In this document: piece after piece, positions 46,303-55,258 of the stretch
Position numbering within the stretch: the stretch's first letter is position 1
Layout of the letters: each line of letters begins with the position of its first letter
Source: Sphingobacterium sp. xlx-96
GTDB taxonomy: Bacteria; Bacteroidota; Bacteroidia; Sphingobacteriales; Sphingobacteriaceae
NCBI RefSeq assembly: GCF_011007365.1
Contig: NZ_WFKM01000013.1
Location: 124,001-188,000, forward strand
Length of the DNA stretch: 64,000 nucleotides
Direction of reading: 5' to 3'
Translations under genes and position numbers: made by a program
The notes under the pieces: generated by a model
What the model was told of the DNA's origin: nothing
Database searches by the model: none
Seen by the model: the letters and a program-made list of their open reading frames with translations, nothing else

Positions 46303-46728
46303 ATGAAAACTACTATCGCCACCATCGCCACCTTATTCACCCTTGCATTTTCATTTAATGCCTCGGCCAAAGAAACCGCTAATCCACTTAAGAAGTTAGA
46401 CAGCAAAGAAATTGCACTCACTTACCTTCAGACCATCGCTACAGGCAATACGCAATACAACAAATTCCTCTATACTTCAGATTTTGAATACGCCAACGCT
46501 GTAAATAACCAGACATCCAACCGCTCCGAGTACCTTGCATTTCTAAAAGCCAACAAAGGTTTAAAATATAACTGTGAGACGACCTACGAGATCATGGATC
46601 AAGCAGGTACCACTGCCATAGGAAAGGCAACGATGAAGTTTGATAACTTCACCCGTATAGACTACATCACTATGCAACAGACCAAAGATGGCTGGAAAGT
46701 CAGCAAAGTGGTAACGACCTACCCATAG
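46303..46728 (+). CDS. Exported NTF2-like protein C
   Basis: A 141-aa paralog of A and B. Signal peptide identical to that of B, then NPLKKLDSKEIALTYLQTIA, YNKFLYTSDFEYANAVNNQ and the shared tail NFTRIDYITMQQTKDGWKVS. Ends are near-identical to copy B in DNA; the middle is divergent, a mosaic pattern. It has its own promoter repeat and terminator, so it is probably expressed alone. Function unknown. Confidence 0.8.
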   Translation: MKTTIATIATLFTLAFSFNASAKETANPLKKLDSKEIALTYLQTIATGNTQYNKFLYTSDFEYANAVNNQTSNRSEYLAFLKANKGLKYNCETTYEIMDQAGTTAIGKATMKFDNFTRIDYITMQQTKDGWKVSKVVTTYP

Positions 46729-46751
46729 GAACTGGGTAATTTTTGTTTCAG

Positions 46752-46778
46752 AGACCCGCAGGAGTGCGGGTCTTTTTG
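46752..46778 (+). terminator. Intrinsic terminator of NTF2-like gene C
   Basis: AGACCCGCA (46752-46760), GGAG loop, TGCGGGTCT (46765-46773), then Ts to 46777. Confidence 0.9.
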
Positions 46779-46856
46779 TTTTGTATTTGTAAAAAGTACA
46801 ATACGGCATGCAAATTAAATTGTATATTCGTACGATTATTAACTGAAAACGCCATT

Positions 46857-48548
46857 ATGAGTAAGTATTTTGCCTTATTTGTTGTACCCTTATTTTTAGC
46901 GCTCTTGTTTTCCTGTGAAAAAGTAGATAATTTTCAACCAGAGGACACAAAAAAAAGTCAAACAGAAATTCAAGGCATAGAATATATCGCTGCAGACCAT
47001 ATCAATCTGATCGCCAATGTAAGCTATGTTAAGGATGAAAATGTAAAAGACCACGGGTTTAACATAGCTTACTATAACGATACCGTTTCTCATTCGCAAA
47101 ACTATTCGTTGGGTACCAAGCTGGTTTCGGGCAGGGTCACCTACCCGCTCAAGGGCAATCTGACGGTACTCCTCAAAAATGGGTTTCAATTCAGCTACTA
47201 TTATACCATCGGCGATAGTACATTCCGTTCTTCTACAGTTTCTTTTTATCCTGTGCAGCAGCCCAAGTTTAAGGTACATCCTGGCCAGGGCTTATTCCAG
47301 GTATTACCGGGCGACGAGATAACGGTAAAAGGAGATTTTCGGGGTATTCAAGGTAAATATTACTTACAGTTAGAAGATCAAGCAGGTACTATTCCATTTC
47401 AGATTAGTAATAACGAGAACAGTTTGACATTTAAAGTTAATGGAAATTTTATCAATAAAGCCGAATTACACGTTTTCCTGATACCACACCAACAACCCAC
47501 AGGCTATCAGATCAGAGAATATTTAACCAAAGTCAATATCCTATCACGCCTAGGGCCACCAGCAAGCTACAATATAAGTTGGACAAATTACCTGAAATTA
47601 CCCGTGCTATCGGGTGTAGGCTACAATACATCCGTGATCATAGGGAATCGAATCATTCCTTATTCCTCTAGTATCTTTGTAAGGGATTACATCCACTATC
47701 TTTCAGGTGACAGCTATCGACTAGGCTATTTTAATGGCCGTGACACGGTGATATTTCCACAGCCACTTCAGATCAAGAGGCCGGATGCCCATTCCATAAC
47801 TTTTGATTCCCCCAGGGTGCACCCCAATGGCCATGTAAGGCTATCGGGCTTGCATAGTGCAGATATTTTTGGAGAAGTAAAATACGTTATAAATGGCAGT
47901 CCTGTGACATTGAGACCTTTGGATAATAATTCAAAATTTATCTTTCAGATCCCCGATCTTCCGGATGGCGTTTACGACCTCACCATTCAGAGCCCCAATT
48001 ATGAAATCACCACCAAGAATAAGTTTCAGGTAGAGGCTTTCAAGCCCGATAATGTTACACAATATGGAACCAGTATAGGGAGCAAAGTCCAGGTCACGGG
48101 CAATTTTATAGCGAACGAGATGTATTACATTATTTTTGATAATTTCAGCACAGTAAGAGCATACGGCATAGCTACCGAAGGCCTATTGACCTTTAATATC
48201 CCTACACTCGCTGGCGGCAAACAAATTTTCAGGATCGCAAGGGTCTTCAACAACAACTACTATACACATGACAAGCAGTTTACGATAGATGTTGCCGAAC
48301 CAAGCTATACCGGATTCGCTCCCCACTCCGGCAAGATTGGATCCGTCGTGACCCTCAAAGGGGAGTCTATCAATTATGCTAATATCTATTTTGGAGACAA
48401 GCAGGTTAGCCCAATAGGCGGAAATCCGTTATTGAAAGAAGTGCAGATTGCGGTACCTTATGCGCAACCCGGTAAATACAAGATATCTGCCCGTATCGCG
48501 GACAAATGGTTAGAAGTATCCGATGTATTTGAGTTAATAATTCCTTAA
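46857..48548 (+). CDS. IPT/TIG-domain surface lipoprotein 1
   Basis: A 563-aa SPII lipoprotein (MSKYFALFVVPLFLALLFSC, Cys20). The body is a string of immunoglobulin-like beta domains; the last (about 480-563: FAPHSGKIGSVVTLKGESIN, YANIYFGDKQV) is a clear IPT/TIG repeat. A block GYFNGRDTVIFPQPLQIKRP recurs in the next two genes. The start at 46857 is chosen because it opens the signal; the frame extends upstream over the terminator. First of three co-directional paralogs, 4 bases before the second. Function unknown; likely surface exposed. Confidence 0.75.
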   Translation: MSKYFALFVVPLFLALLFSCEKVDNFQPEDTKKSQTEIQGIEYIAADHINLIANVSYVKDENVKDHGFNIAYYNDTVSHSQNYSLGTKLVSGRVTYPLKGNLTVLLKNGFQFSYYYTIGDSTFRSSTVSFYPVQQPKFKVHPGQGLFQVLPGDEITVKGDFRGIQGKYYLQLEDQAGTIPFQISNNENSLTFKVNGNFINKAELHVFLIPHQQPTGYQIREYLTKVNILSRLGPPASYNISWTNYLKLPVLSGVGYNTSVIIGNRIIPYSSSIFVRDYIHYLSGDSYRLGYFNGRDTVIFPQPLQIKRPDAHSITFDSPRVHPNGHVRLSGLHSADIFGEVKYVINGSPVTLRPLDNNSKFIFQIPDLPDGVYDLTIQSPNYEITTKNKFQVEAFKPDNVTQYGTSIGSKVQVTGNFIANEMYYIIFDNFSTVRAYGIATEGLLTFNIPTLAGGKQIFRIARVFNNNYYTHDKQFTIDVAEPSYTGFAPHSGKIGSVVTLKGESINYANIYFGDKQVSPIGGNPLLKEVQIAVPYAQPGKYKISARIADKWLEVSDVFELIIP

Positions 48549-48552
48549 TCCG

Positions 48553-50268
48553 ATGTTTATGATAAATCTGCATATAATAGACCGAAAGCCCTTTTTTATT
48601 TCTAATTTACTGGCTTTGTTGGTATTCAGCAGCGGCATTATAAGCTGCAATAAGGAGATTAATACCATTGCGTTGGATATCACACCGATCCAGATCAATA
48701 ACGAAGGGCTGTTAAGCATTGACAAGGAAAAAGCCGTACTCACAGGTAGTATTGATCGGTTGAATGATGAGAAAGTAACCGATTACGGTATTCTTATTAA
48801 AGACGTCGAAAATCCATACAGCCAAGAGCAGGTCATCAGTATGGGAGACAACCCCAAGATAGGCGCATTTGAATATCGTTATGTGCCGCAAAGCGGCTTT
48901 TTGCTGGGCGAGCGCTTTCAATACCAGTTCTATCTTCGTACCGAAAAGGGGTACTACAAAAGTCCTACTGCCTATGTTACGTACAGTGGTCTTAAGGTTA
49001 CCTCTTCGCCAATGCAAATAGCCACTACCGGTGACACTATTCAATTAATGGGCGATTTCAATATGTTGGACAGCCGGTATACAGTCGGTATTGCCGATCT
49101 TGGCGTGAGCCGGCTGCCTATTACGCTAAATTCAGAAAAGACACAGCTTTCCTTTGTAGTCCCCCATACTAAAGGACACCACAACAGGGTTGTCGACATT
49201 AGTTTGAGCCGCTATGAAACTACCGCCTTTTATACCCAGAATTTAACAAAAATAAAACTTATCGGTAAGGTAGAAGCTCCCACAAAAACCCATTATTATT
49301 TCTATGATAACATTACTTTTTCAGGTATCGATCGAGACTTTTTCAATGACGGTAGTTTGCGTTTGATTATCAACGGCAAAATTATCCCCTACAAGAGCAC
49401 TGTCTCTATTCAAAGTGTACTACCTATCACCGGAAATTTTAAAATGGGATATATCAATGGTCGTGACTCGGTTATATTTCCACAAGAATACAGCATTAAC
49501 CGTCCTCAGGACGATCTGTTGAATCTTAAAACAGCAATATTGCATCCCGGACAATTGTTGAGTTTAGATTTTTCTGAACTATTTACCTACTTTTCACCTG
49601 TCATACCCGAAGTGACAATCGATCAACATTTAGTGCGCTTTAATGGTTCCAATAATTTAAATTTCACTTATGACACAGGCAAAATTCCTGTAGGCACCTA
49701 TACTATAAATTTAAGTCATCCCAGCGGTGATTTCCAACTAAAGAATAAGCTTGAAGTGGTAGACTTCGACTTTACCGTGCCACCAGTATCGAAGGTACTT
49801 ATGGGCGACAAGGTAGAGATCACCGGCAATTTTATATCCGGTCAGCAATATGTTATAAGCACCAGTAGCGACAACTACAGTAGACAAGTCGAGGCCGATG
49901 GAAATAAAGTGACATTCGAGGTAAGTAACCTAAGTGCTGGACTTAATTCGTTGAAGATCGGGTATAAAGTCTCCTCTTCTGACTATCGGTATATAGATAA
50001 GATAATAAGCCTGGATGTCATTCCGCCCACTTTTGAATCATTTTATCCGTCAAAAGCTATGCCCGGCACCATCATTACGCTGAAAGGCAAGCGGATCAAA
50101 TACGTTAACGGAATTTATGTAGGCGGTGTCGCTGTACAAGCTATTATGGCTACGGACGATGAGATTAAGTTCCCATTGCCTTCCTATATACCAAAGGGTA
50201 AAGTTCGTATTGGCTTATGGATAAGTGGTGAATTGATCACCTCCACAGAATATCTTGAAGTTTATTAA
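48553..50268 (+). CDS. IPT/TIG-domain surface lipoprotein 2
   Basis: A 571-aa lipoprotein with an N-terminal extension before the SPII signal (lipidated Cys32 in SSGIISC). Same layout as its neighbours: DYGILIKDV near the start, ERFQYQFYLRTEKGYYKS, the shared block GYINGRDSVIFPQEYSINRP and a C-terminal IPT/TIG domain (FYPSKAMPGTIITLKGKRIK, VNGIYVGGVAVQ). Overall identity to the flanking paralogs is low except in these blocks. It starts 4 bases after lipoprotein 1 and ends 3 bases before lipoprotein 3, so all three are one operon. Confidence 0.75.
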   Translation: MFMINLHIIDRKPFFISNLLALLVFSSGIISCNKEINTIALDITPIQINNEGLLSIDKEKAVLTGSIDRLNDEKVTDYGILIKDVENPYSQEQVISMGDNPKIGAFEYRYVPQSGFLLGERFQYQFYLRTEKGYYKSPTAYVTYSGLKVTSSPMQIATTGDTIQLMGDFNMLDSRYTVGIADLGVSRLPITLNSEKTQLSFVVPHTKGHHNRVVDISLSRYETTAFYTQNLTKIKLIGKVEAPTKTHYYFYDNITFSGIDRDFFNDGSLRLIINGKIIPYKSTVSIQSVLPITGNFKMGYINGRDSVIFPQEYSINRPQDDLLNLKTAILHPGQLLSLDFSELFTYFSPVIPEVTIDQHLVRFNGSNNLNFTYDTGKIPVGTYTINLSHPSGDFQLKNKLEVVDFDFTVPPVSKVLMGDKVEITGNFISGQQYVISTSSDNYSRQVEADGNKVTFEVSNLSAGLNSLKIGYKVSSSDYRYIDKIISLDVIPPTFESFYPSKAMPGTIITLKGKRIKYVNGIYVGGVAVQAIMATDDEIKFPLPSYIPKGKVRIGLWISGELITSTEYLEVY

Positions 50269-50271
50269 CCC

Positions 50272-52002
50272 ATGATGATAAAATATAATACCATGTTACG
50301 CTTATTTTCATACCTGTGTTTTACGGCTCTATTTATTTTAGGTGCCTGCAAGAAAGTCGAGAACCACTTAGAGCCCGTGGAGACAAAGCCCATCACATTT
50401 GAGGTACCTACACTTGAAGAGGTCAGCAAAGAAGGGTTCAAGATCGCCTGCCAGGTACTCAGCCTCAATAGCGAGCCTGTCGAGGACTATGGCTTTGTTG
50501 TATATACAGCCTCTGGCAGCGGCAAGAAAGAAGAGAAAATATCGCTGGGCAAAAATCTAAAGGTGGAGAATATCCAGCACCATTACAAACCTTCAGGTGG
50601 ATTTGTAAGTGGAGAAAATTATATGGTATATTTCTATGCGCAGACCAATAAGGGATACTACCGAAGCTTTAATGTACCCTTTAAAATCAATGCCAATATC
50701 AACGCCACCGTAGTGACTATTACTGCGCAGGCCGACGAACGTATTACCGTAATTGGTGATTTTAAAGAGGTGAATGATCAGTTCAGATTGAATTATTCGT
50801 ACGGTGGCCAATCCGTTGAATACGAAATCAGTGCGGACAAAAAATCACTCACATTTAATGTTCCCAGAACGACATTTGCACACGGATCCAATGTGGATTT
50901 TTATCTGGCCAGGAATATAACCATGCCCGATTATGGCGGCAATTATTACAATGAAAGATACCCTATTGCCAAGGTAAAGTTATTGGCCACTATAGACCCG
51001 ATCAGCCAAGATCAGGTATTTGCCAACAGCACCATCACCTTGACCGGACAGAATTTGCCAAACCAGTATGATTCCAGCACAGACCTCATGTTGATCATCG
51101 GTACTCAAAAAGTACCTTATCGTAATCCATTGGTGTTGTCTGCTATAGAGGGATTAATCGGCACCGAATTCAAAGTAGGCTATTCCAGTGGTACGAAAGA
51201 AGTTATGTTGCCCAATCCATTAAAACTATTTGTTCCAAATGGCGAAGACATAACTTTTTCTAAACAGGTGATCCATCCGAGATCCACGTTGAGAGTCCAA
51301 GGGATTAAATTTTCACAATATTTCACGTACAGTCAATTGGTGCCCCAGCTAGCCGGAGTAACGATGCCCCTTACGAACTTTTACAATGATTATTTTGATA
51401 TCAATGTGCCGGATTTGCCAAATGGACAGTATCCGCTCACGCTTAAGAGTTCCTTTTACAGCGCTTTGGAAAGCAAAAATAAGGTAGAAGTGCGCAAGTT
51501 GGTACTCAACAGTTTGGATAAACCCAGTGTTTATATAGGCGAAGACATCACTATCCGAGGTAGTTTTATTGATGGCGAGACGTATACCCTTCAAGTGGAT
51601 AATACAACATCAAGCATCCAGAAAGCGCAAAATGGTGCCATTACCTTTGCAGCACCGTCTGTAGTTGCTGGAAAGCGTACGGTCAAAGTGGGCTACCTCG
51701 GAACAAATGGTTACCACAGTCAATTCGCAGAAAATAATTTGTCACTTACTATAGAGAAGAGTCTCATAAGCGATGTCTCCCCACTGGAAGCTTATGTCGG
51801 CGATGTCATTACGGTAAAAGGAAAAGGACTAGGTCCTGTAAACAACGTCATGTTTGGCGGAACTTCCATCAATGTCATCAACAGAAGCACCGAAGGGTTT
51901 AAATTCATGATTCCTGCCTATATAACCAAAGGCAAGTTTAGAGTCACGGTACAGATCGGCGACGATTACATCCAGTCCGAGAATGCCATAGAGATCAAAT
52001 AG
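50272..52002 (+). CDS. IPT/TIG-domain surface lipoprotein 3
   Basis: A 576-aa lipoprotein (Cys26 in ALFILGAC). Family blocks: VEDYGFVVYTASG, GENYMVYFYAQTNKGYYRSF, GYSSGTKEVMLPNPLKL and VIHPRSTLRVQGIKFSQYF, ending in an IPT/TIG domain (VSPLEAYVGDVITVKGKGLG, NNVMFGGTSINV). Like the other two it has no catalytic motif and appears to be a binding or adhesion protein on the surface. Last gene of the operon; a strong terminator follows at 52068. Confidence 0.75.
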   Translation: MMIKYNTMLRLFSYLCFTALFILGACKKVENHLEPVETKPITFEVPTLEEVSKEGFKIACQVLSLNSEPVEDYGFVVYTASGSGKKEEKISLGKNLKVENIQHHYKPSGGFVSGENYMVYFYAQTNKGYYRSFNVPFKINANINATVVTITAQADERITVIGDFKEVNDQFRLNYSYGGQSVEYEISADKKSLTFNVPRTTFAHGSNVDFYLARNITMPDYGGNYYNERYPIAKVKLLATIDPISQDQVFANSTITLTGQNLPNQYDSSTDLMLIIGTQKVPYRNPLVLSAIEGLIGTEFKVGYSSGTKEVMLPNPLKLFVPNGEDITFSKQVIHPRSTLRVQGIKFSQYFTYSQLVPQLAGVTMPLTNFYNDYFDINVPDLPNGQYPLTLKSSFYSALESKNKVEVRKLVLNSLDKPSVYIGEDITIRGSFIDGETYTLQVDNTTSSIQKAQNGAITFAAPSVVAGKRTVKVGYLGTNGYHSQFAENNLSLTIEKSLISDVSPLEAYVGDVITVKGKGLGPVNNVMFGGTSINVINRSTEGFKFMIPAYITKGKFRVTVQIGDDYIQSENAIEIK

Positions 52003-52067
52003 ATCAATAAGTTCGTCACACCGATCCCTAAGGGCTGGTGACGGGCAGAATGTCCTATTTAAAGACA

Positions 52068-52107
52068 AAAGGGTTCAGACTTATCTGAACCCTTTCTGAT
52101 TTTTTTA
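52068..52107. terminator. Bidirectional intrinsic terminator
   Basis: AAAGGGTTCAGA (52068-52079), CTTA loop, TCTGAACCCTTT (52084-52095): a perfect 12-bp stem followed by CTGA and seven Ts (52100-52106). It lies between convergent genes; 21 bases of it recur at 45065. Confidence 0.88.
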
Positions 52108-52114
52108 CAATCCT

Positions 52115-53122
52115 CTACACCCTCACCTCTGCTACAGCATCTTCCCAGCCATTTTCTTCCAGTTCGGGGATCTGTGCCAAGAAAGCCTTTACCTCTTCGG
52201 AGAGGCGGCGGCTTACGGTGAGCATCGCGGTGTTGTAGCGGTTGTCCGAGTGGAAAAGCACTTCGGCCACCCGCTCGTCCAGCTCCAGTCTGAGGAAGTT
52301 CGATATCGGGTAGCGTACGTACAGCATATTGATATAGCGCCCCCTTTCGATCTGTATAAACCAAGCACCTAGCGCCCATTCCGACAGCATCTTTTTGGAA
52401 AAATTTATCTGGTATTTTTCGCCGTTGGTCAGTACCGCAAAATAGCTGTTGTTTTCCTTCACGATAAATACTATGTCAAACAGCCGGATACACCAACTTC
52501 CCAATCGTATTGTCGAATCCATTTTCAGCCTCAGATCTGCCAGCAACATATGCGGCAGGCAGTAGGCCCGCCATCCTGCGGAGACAGTACCGGGAGCCTC
52601 AACGGGTTTTTCGACCGCAATGTAGACAGCGCGCTCTACAAGCACTTCTACCCGAATCTCTTTGACTTTAAACAAACTATACTGCGGAAAGTAATAAAAG
52701 AACAGCACAGTAGCCAGTACCGGGATGAGCAGAAAGATAAAATCTGTCCTCCAATATACCGGGGCGAACAATTCGTCCCAGAAATTTACCGGTGCAGGGC
52801 TGGCCAGGGCGACTCCTGCATGTAGAAACAAGCGGTGTACAAAGACCACCGACAGGGTAGCGCTTAGCAGGTAGAGCAGTGTAGCGCTGCGATTTCCGAT
52901 CTTCTGTTTGATGGTGTCGCTACCCAGCAGCCAATAATAAAACACGCTGATGCCATAGATATAGCCTATTACTAACAGGACGGTTACGAAATATACAATA
53001 CCAAAATTATAGTCGGCTACGCGCTCCATCGGATCGAGTATCTTGTCTGATATATTGATCAGATAGGCAGTAAGCATGCTCCATACCAAGAGCAGCGAAT
53101 ACTTGATAAGTTTTACTTGCAT
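52115..53122 (-). CDS. Membrane protein with C-terminal LytTR-like DNA-binding domain
   Basis: A 335-aa protein with four predicted membrane helices (about residues 5-25, 40-65, 78-100, 125-150) and a soluble C-terminal region. There FDIVFIVKENNSYFAVLTNG and WFIQIERGRYINMLYV resemble the LytTR pattern (strand, dG turn, F-x-RI-R-x-x-x-IN). It would be a membrane-bound transcription factor of a kind seen in Bacteroidota. The frame begins with TTG at 53131, but the ATG at 53122 is better. Base use is G+C-rich compared with the housekeeping genes (52201-52260 is 36 of 60 G+C). Targets unknown. Confidence 0.55.
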   Translation of the reverse strand: MQVKLIKYSLLLVWSMLTAYLINISDKILDPMERVADYNFGIVYFVTVLLVIGYIYGISVFYYWLLGSDTIKQKIGNRSATLLYLLSATLSVVFVHRLFLHAGVALASPAPVNFWDELFAPVYWRTDFIFLLIPVLATVLFFYYFPQYSLFKVKEIRVEVLVERAVYIAVEKPVEAPGTVSAGWRAYCLPHMLLADLRLKMDSTIRLGSWCIRLFDIVFIVKENNSYFAVLTNGEKYQINFSKKMLSEWALGAWFIQIERGRYINMLYVRYPISNFLRLELDERVAEVLFHSDNRYNTAMLTVSRRLSEEVKAFLAQIPELEENGWEDAVAEVRV

Positions 53123-53315
53123 AATGGTCAATAATAGCTGTCGTTTACATGGGTACCGTACGCCCTACGCGCAACATAAAAGCAATTTAAGAAATTTATT
53201 TAACTTTTTTTTACCAATCAATTAAATCGCAGCGTATGCCACTGCCGTCATTTGTGACCAAGTCCTTTCGGTAAGACCTTCTATACAAGGCTTCTGAGCG
53301 GCTTTTATCATTCAG

Positions 53316-53336
53316 TTTGTACAAATGATGTACAAA
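53316..53336 (+). promoter_or_regulatory. Palindromic operator candidate
   Basis: TTTGTACA (53316-53323), AATGA, TGTACAAA (53329-53336): a perfect 8-bp dyad with a 5-base spacer, 24 bases upstream of the promoter for the orphan gene at 53411. The placement suits an activator or a regulator of the divergent gene. Confidence 0.5.
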
Positions 53337-53359
53337 TGGGATTTTCAACAGCCGATTCC

Positions 53360-53390
53360 TTGGGATATGCCTCCGCGCGCTCTAAATTTG
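53360..53390 (+). promoter_or_regulatory. Bacteroidota-type promoter of the orphan gene
   Basis: TTGG (53360-53363), a 19-base spacer and TAAATTTG (53383-53390), an exact TAnnTTTG. Expected transcription start is near 53397, 14 bases before the ATG at 53411. Confidence 0.6.
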
Positions 53391-53410
53391 AGTAACCAAA
53401 CAACACAGCT

Positions 53411-53794
53411 ATGCAAGAACAATTTGACACCCTTGGGTTTTCAAAGGTGGAAACCCGATTATTGAGCCTGTCGGCGAGCGGCCGCAGGCTAGAGACCGAC
53501 TATCTCCGGGCTAAGCCGGTGGAATGGATCGACGAGAATTTTATACTCGATACGCAGGAGTACGATCAACTGCAATCGATAGACCCCATATTCTTACAGC
53601 GCATGGCCACGGCCGTGGCCGACAGCTGGGATCAGGGCCAGTTGGTGAGTTTTTACAAAGAGAGCCCACCCCAAGACGGAGCGGATAGCCCCAAGGACAT
53701 TATCTTTTCGCGTCAGGCGACGCAGAGCCTCACCGTTGGCGAAGAAGCCACGGGACCGCTCGATCAAGTCGCTATATGGATACGGTACCGGTAG
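53411..53794 (+). CDS. Hypothetical protein (orphan)
   Basis: A 127-aa soluble acidic protein of no family I recognise. Visible segments are a leading FDTLGFSKVETRLLSL, then EWIDENFILDTQEYDQL and a C-terminal DQVAIWIRYR. No signal peptide or membrane helix. It has a good promoter and a palindromic operator upstream and a hairpin after it, and its codon use is G+C-rich like its neighbours, all of which favour a real gene. It is divergent from the LytTR-like gene across 288 bases. Confidence 0.6.
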   Translation: MQEQFDTLGFSKVETRLLSLSASGRRLETDYLRAKPVEWIDENFILDTQEYDQLQSIDPIFLQRMATAVADSWDQGQLVSFYKESPPQDGADSPKDIIFSRQATQSLTVGEEATGPLDQVAIWIRYR

Positions 53795-53878
53795 CGGGCC
53801 GAAGGACAGGGTAATAGACCGTGTCGTCCTCCCGACCGAAGCGTAGGGATCGAGAAACCATACATTAATCCTATACAG

Positions 53879-53914
53879 AAAACGTCACCGCTCCAGCAGG
53901 TCGAGGTGACGTTT
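53879..53914. terminator. Hairpin terminator after the orphan gene
   Basis: AAACGTCACC (53880-53889) pairs with GGTGACGTTT (53905-53914) around a 15-base loop. A and T ends are short, so efficiency is uncertain. Confidence 0.5.
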
Positions 53915-54038
53915 ACTGGCATTAGACGCGCCATGTGTCTGATAAAAAAATAACCGTTCACAATGACCGCTATTTATTACTTTTTAGACAGCACCATTAC
54001 GGACAAAATCTGGAAACCAATAAAATTTTCCTTTATTT

Positions 54039-55139
54039 ATGATAGCTACACTTACACCTTTACAAGCAGCCGTCGAGCAGCATTTGATGGCAAGAGGCAG
54101 CGACCATCCGAGGCCAGAGCGCTCCATCGACGGGCTATGCACCCAGGTCCTTTCCGATATGACTGTGCAATTCCGACAGATCAATACCCCCGAGATGGCC
54201 AGTCCGGTCATCAATCAATGCTATATCGCCATCAGCAACTTGCTGGATCAGCTTTGGTGCGCCCCCAGTCTGTTACCCGCTTTCCAAACCGTTGAAAAGT
54301 TATATTTCAGTTTTGAACTGTCTTTCGGCTTCTATATACAGCCCGGCAGTACGCCCCCCTTGTTTCTACAGCAGCAATTGTCCGAAGAGATAAAAGGGCG
54401 GCTTCCGGCCATCAGCAGCAAACTCGTGAAGAAAGCGATCCCCGAGAGTTATATCCTGGAGTTAAAATATGCGCTAAAGAGTCTTTTAAATCCCAACAAG
54501 CAGCCGCATTGCTGTTATGCCCATCTGCGCTACATTCCGAAACTACTGGATGGGCTGCAGGCAATAGCCCATGACGAAAGGGACAAAGTCTGGACAGACC
54601 GCTATGTATACCTGATGATCCGTTATAACTTTAACTATCCGGGCTTCTTCAACCGTTGGAGCGAACAGTTGACAAAAGCCCTCAAGCAGCTAGATACATT
54701 TCACGCGAAGGAACGGTATTTATTCCATATCGAGCATGAGCTGCATCTCAGCTATCACAGCAGCGATCTTTGTTTCAATATGCACCAGGAATGCTTGCTT
54801 GAGCAGATGCTGCTGTATGTCCGCAGCATCCTCGAAAAACTCGGAGATAGCCACAAAGACATGGCGCTCGAAGAAGACACTGCGCTATTGACAAAACTCA
54901 ACGGGGATGAATTGAATCTCCTTTTCTATTACTTCTACAAAGCCAAGATCTTCGATTATCCCAGTAAGCGAGAAGCCGCCAAAGCCTTTTCAACATTTAT
55001 CTATAGCAAGACGAACCGTAAAATTTCCTACAAGACACTAGAGAAATTTGAGAAGAGCAACCTAGCCGGATCGGCCATCAAAGTAAGACGTTTGCTGAAA
55101 TCAGTAGTCGAGGCCATAGACCGGGATTTCAGGGGCTAG
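54039..55139 (+). CDS. Hypothetical protein, possibly RteC-like
   Basis: A 366-aa soluble, mostly helical protein. Landmarks are MIATLTPLQAAVEQHLMARG, RYVYLMIRYNFNYPGFFNRW, and a C-terminal part, NLLFYYFYKAKIFDYPSKRE with FEKSNLAGSAIKVRRLLKSV, that recalls the C-terminal region of RteC-type regulators of Bacteroides conjugative elements. The likeness is by eye and may be superficial. No signal peptide. No conjugation or integrase genes are nearby. The start is the first ATG of the frame. A pair of unknown genes follows about 120 bases downstream. Confidence 0.55.
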   Translation: MIATLTPLQAAVEQHLMARGSDHPRPERSIDGLCTQVLSDMTVQFRQINTPEMASPVINQCYIAISNLLDQLWCAPSLLPAFQTVEKLYFSFELSFGFYIQPGSTPPLFLQQQLSEEIKGRLPAISSKLVKKAIPESYILELKYALKSLLNPNKQPHCCYAHLRYIPKLLDGLQAIAHDERDKVWTDRYVYLMIRYNFNYPGFFNRWSEQLTKALKQLDTFHAKERYLFHIEHELHLSYHSSDLCFNMHQECLLEQMLLYVRSILEKLGDSHKDMALEEDTALLTKLNGDELNLLFYYFYKAKIFDYPSKREAAKAFSTFIYSKTNRKISYKTLEKFEKSNLAGSAIKVRRLLKSVVEAIDRDFRG

Positions 55140-55258
55140 GTACCGTGTGCTGTGGTCTGCCAAAACAGAAATGCCTTGTAGTCAATAAATTAAAATTGTA
55201 CCTTTAGTATCGTATACCGATTTGTACGAAGATCCTATTGTTACCAAATTATTTTACG

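Noticed and set aside
54039..55139. Evidence for a conjugative element because of the possible RteC-like protein
   Set aside because: No integrase, tra, mob or attachment repeats were seen within reach, so an element is not supported.
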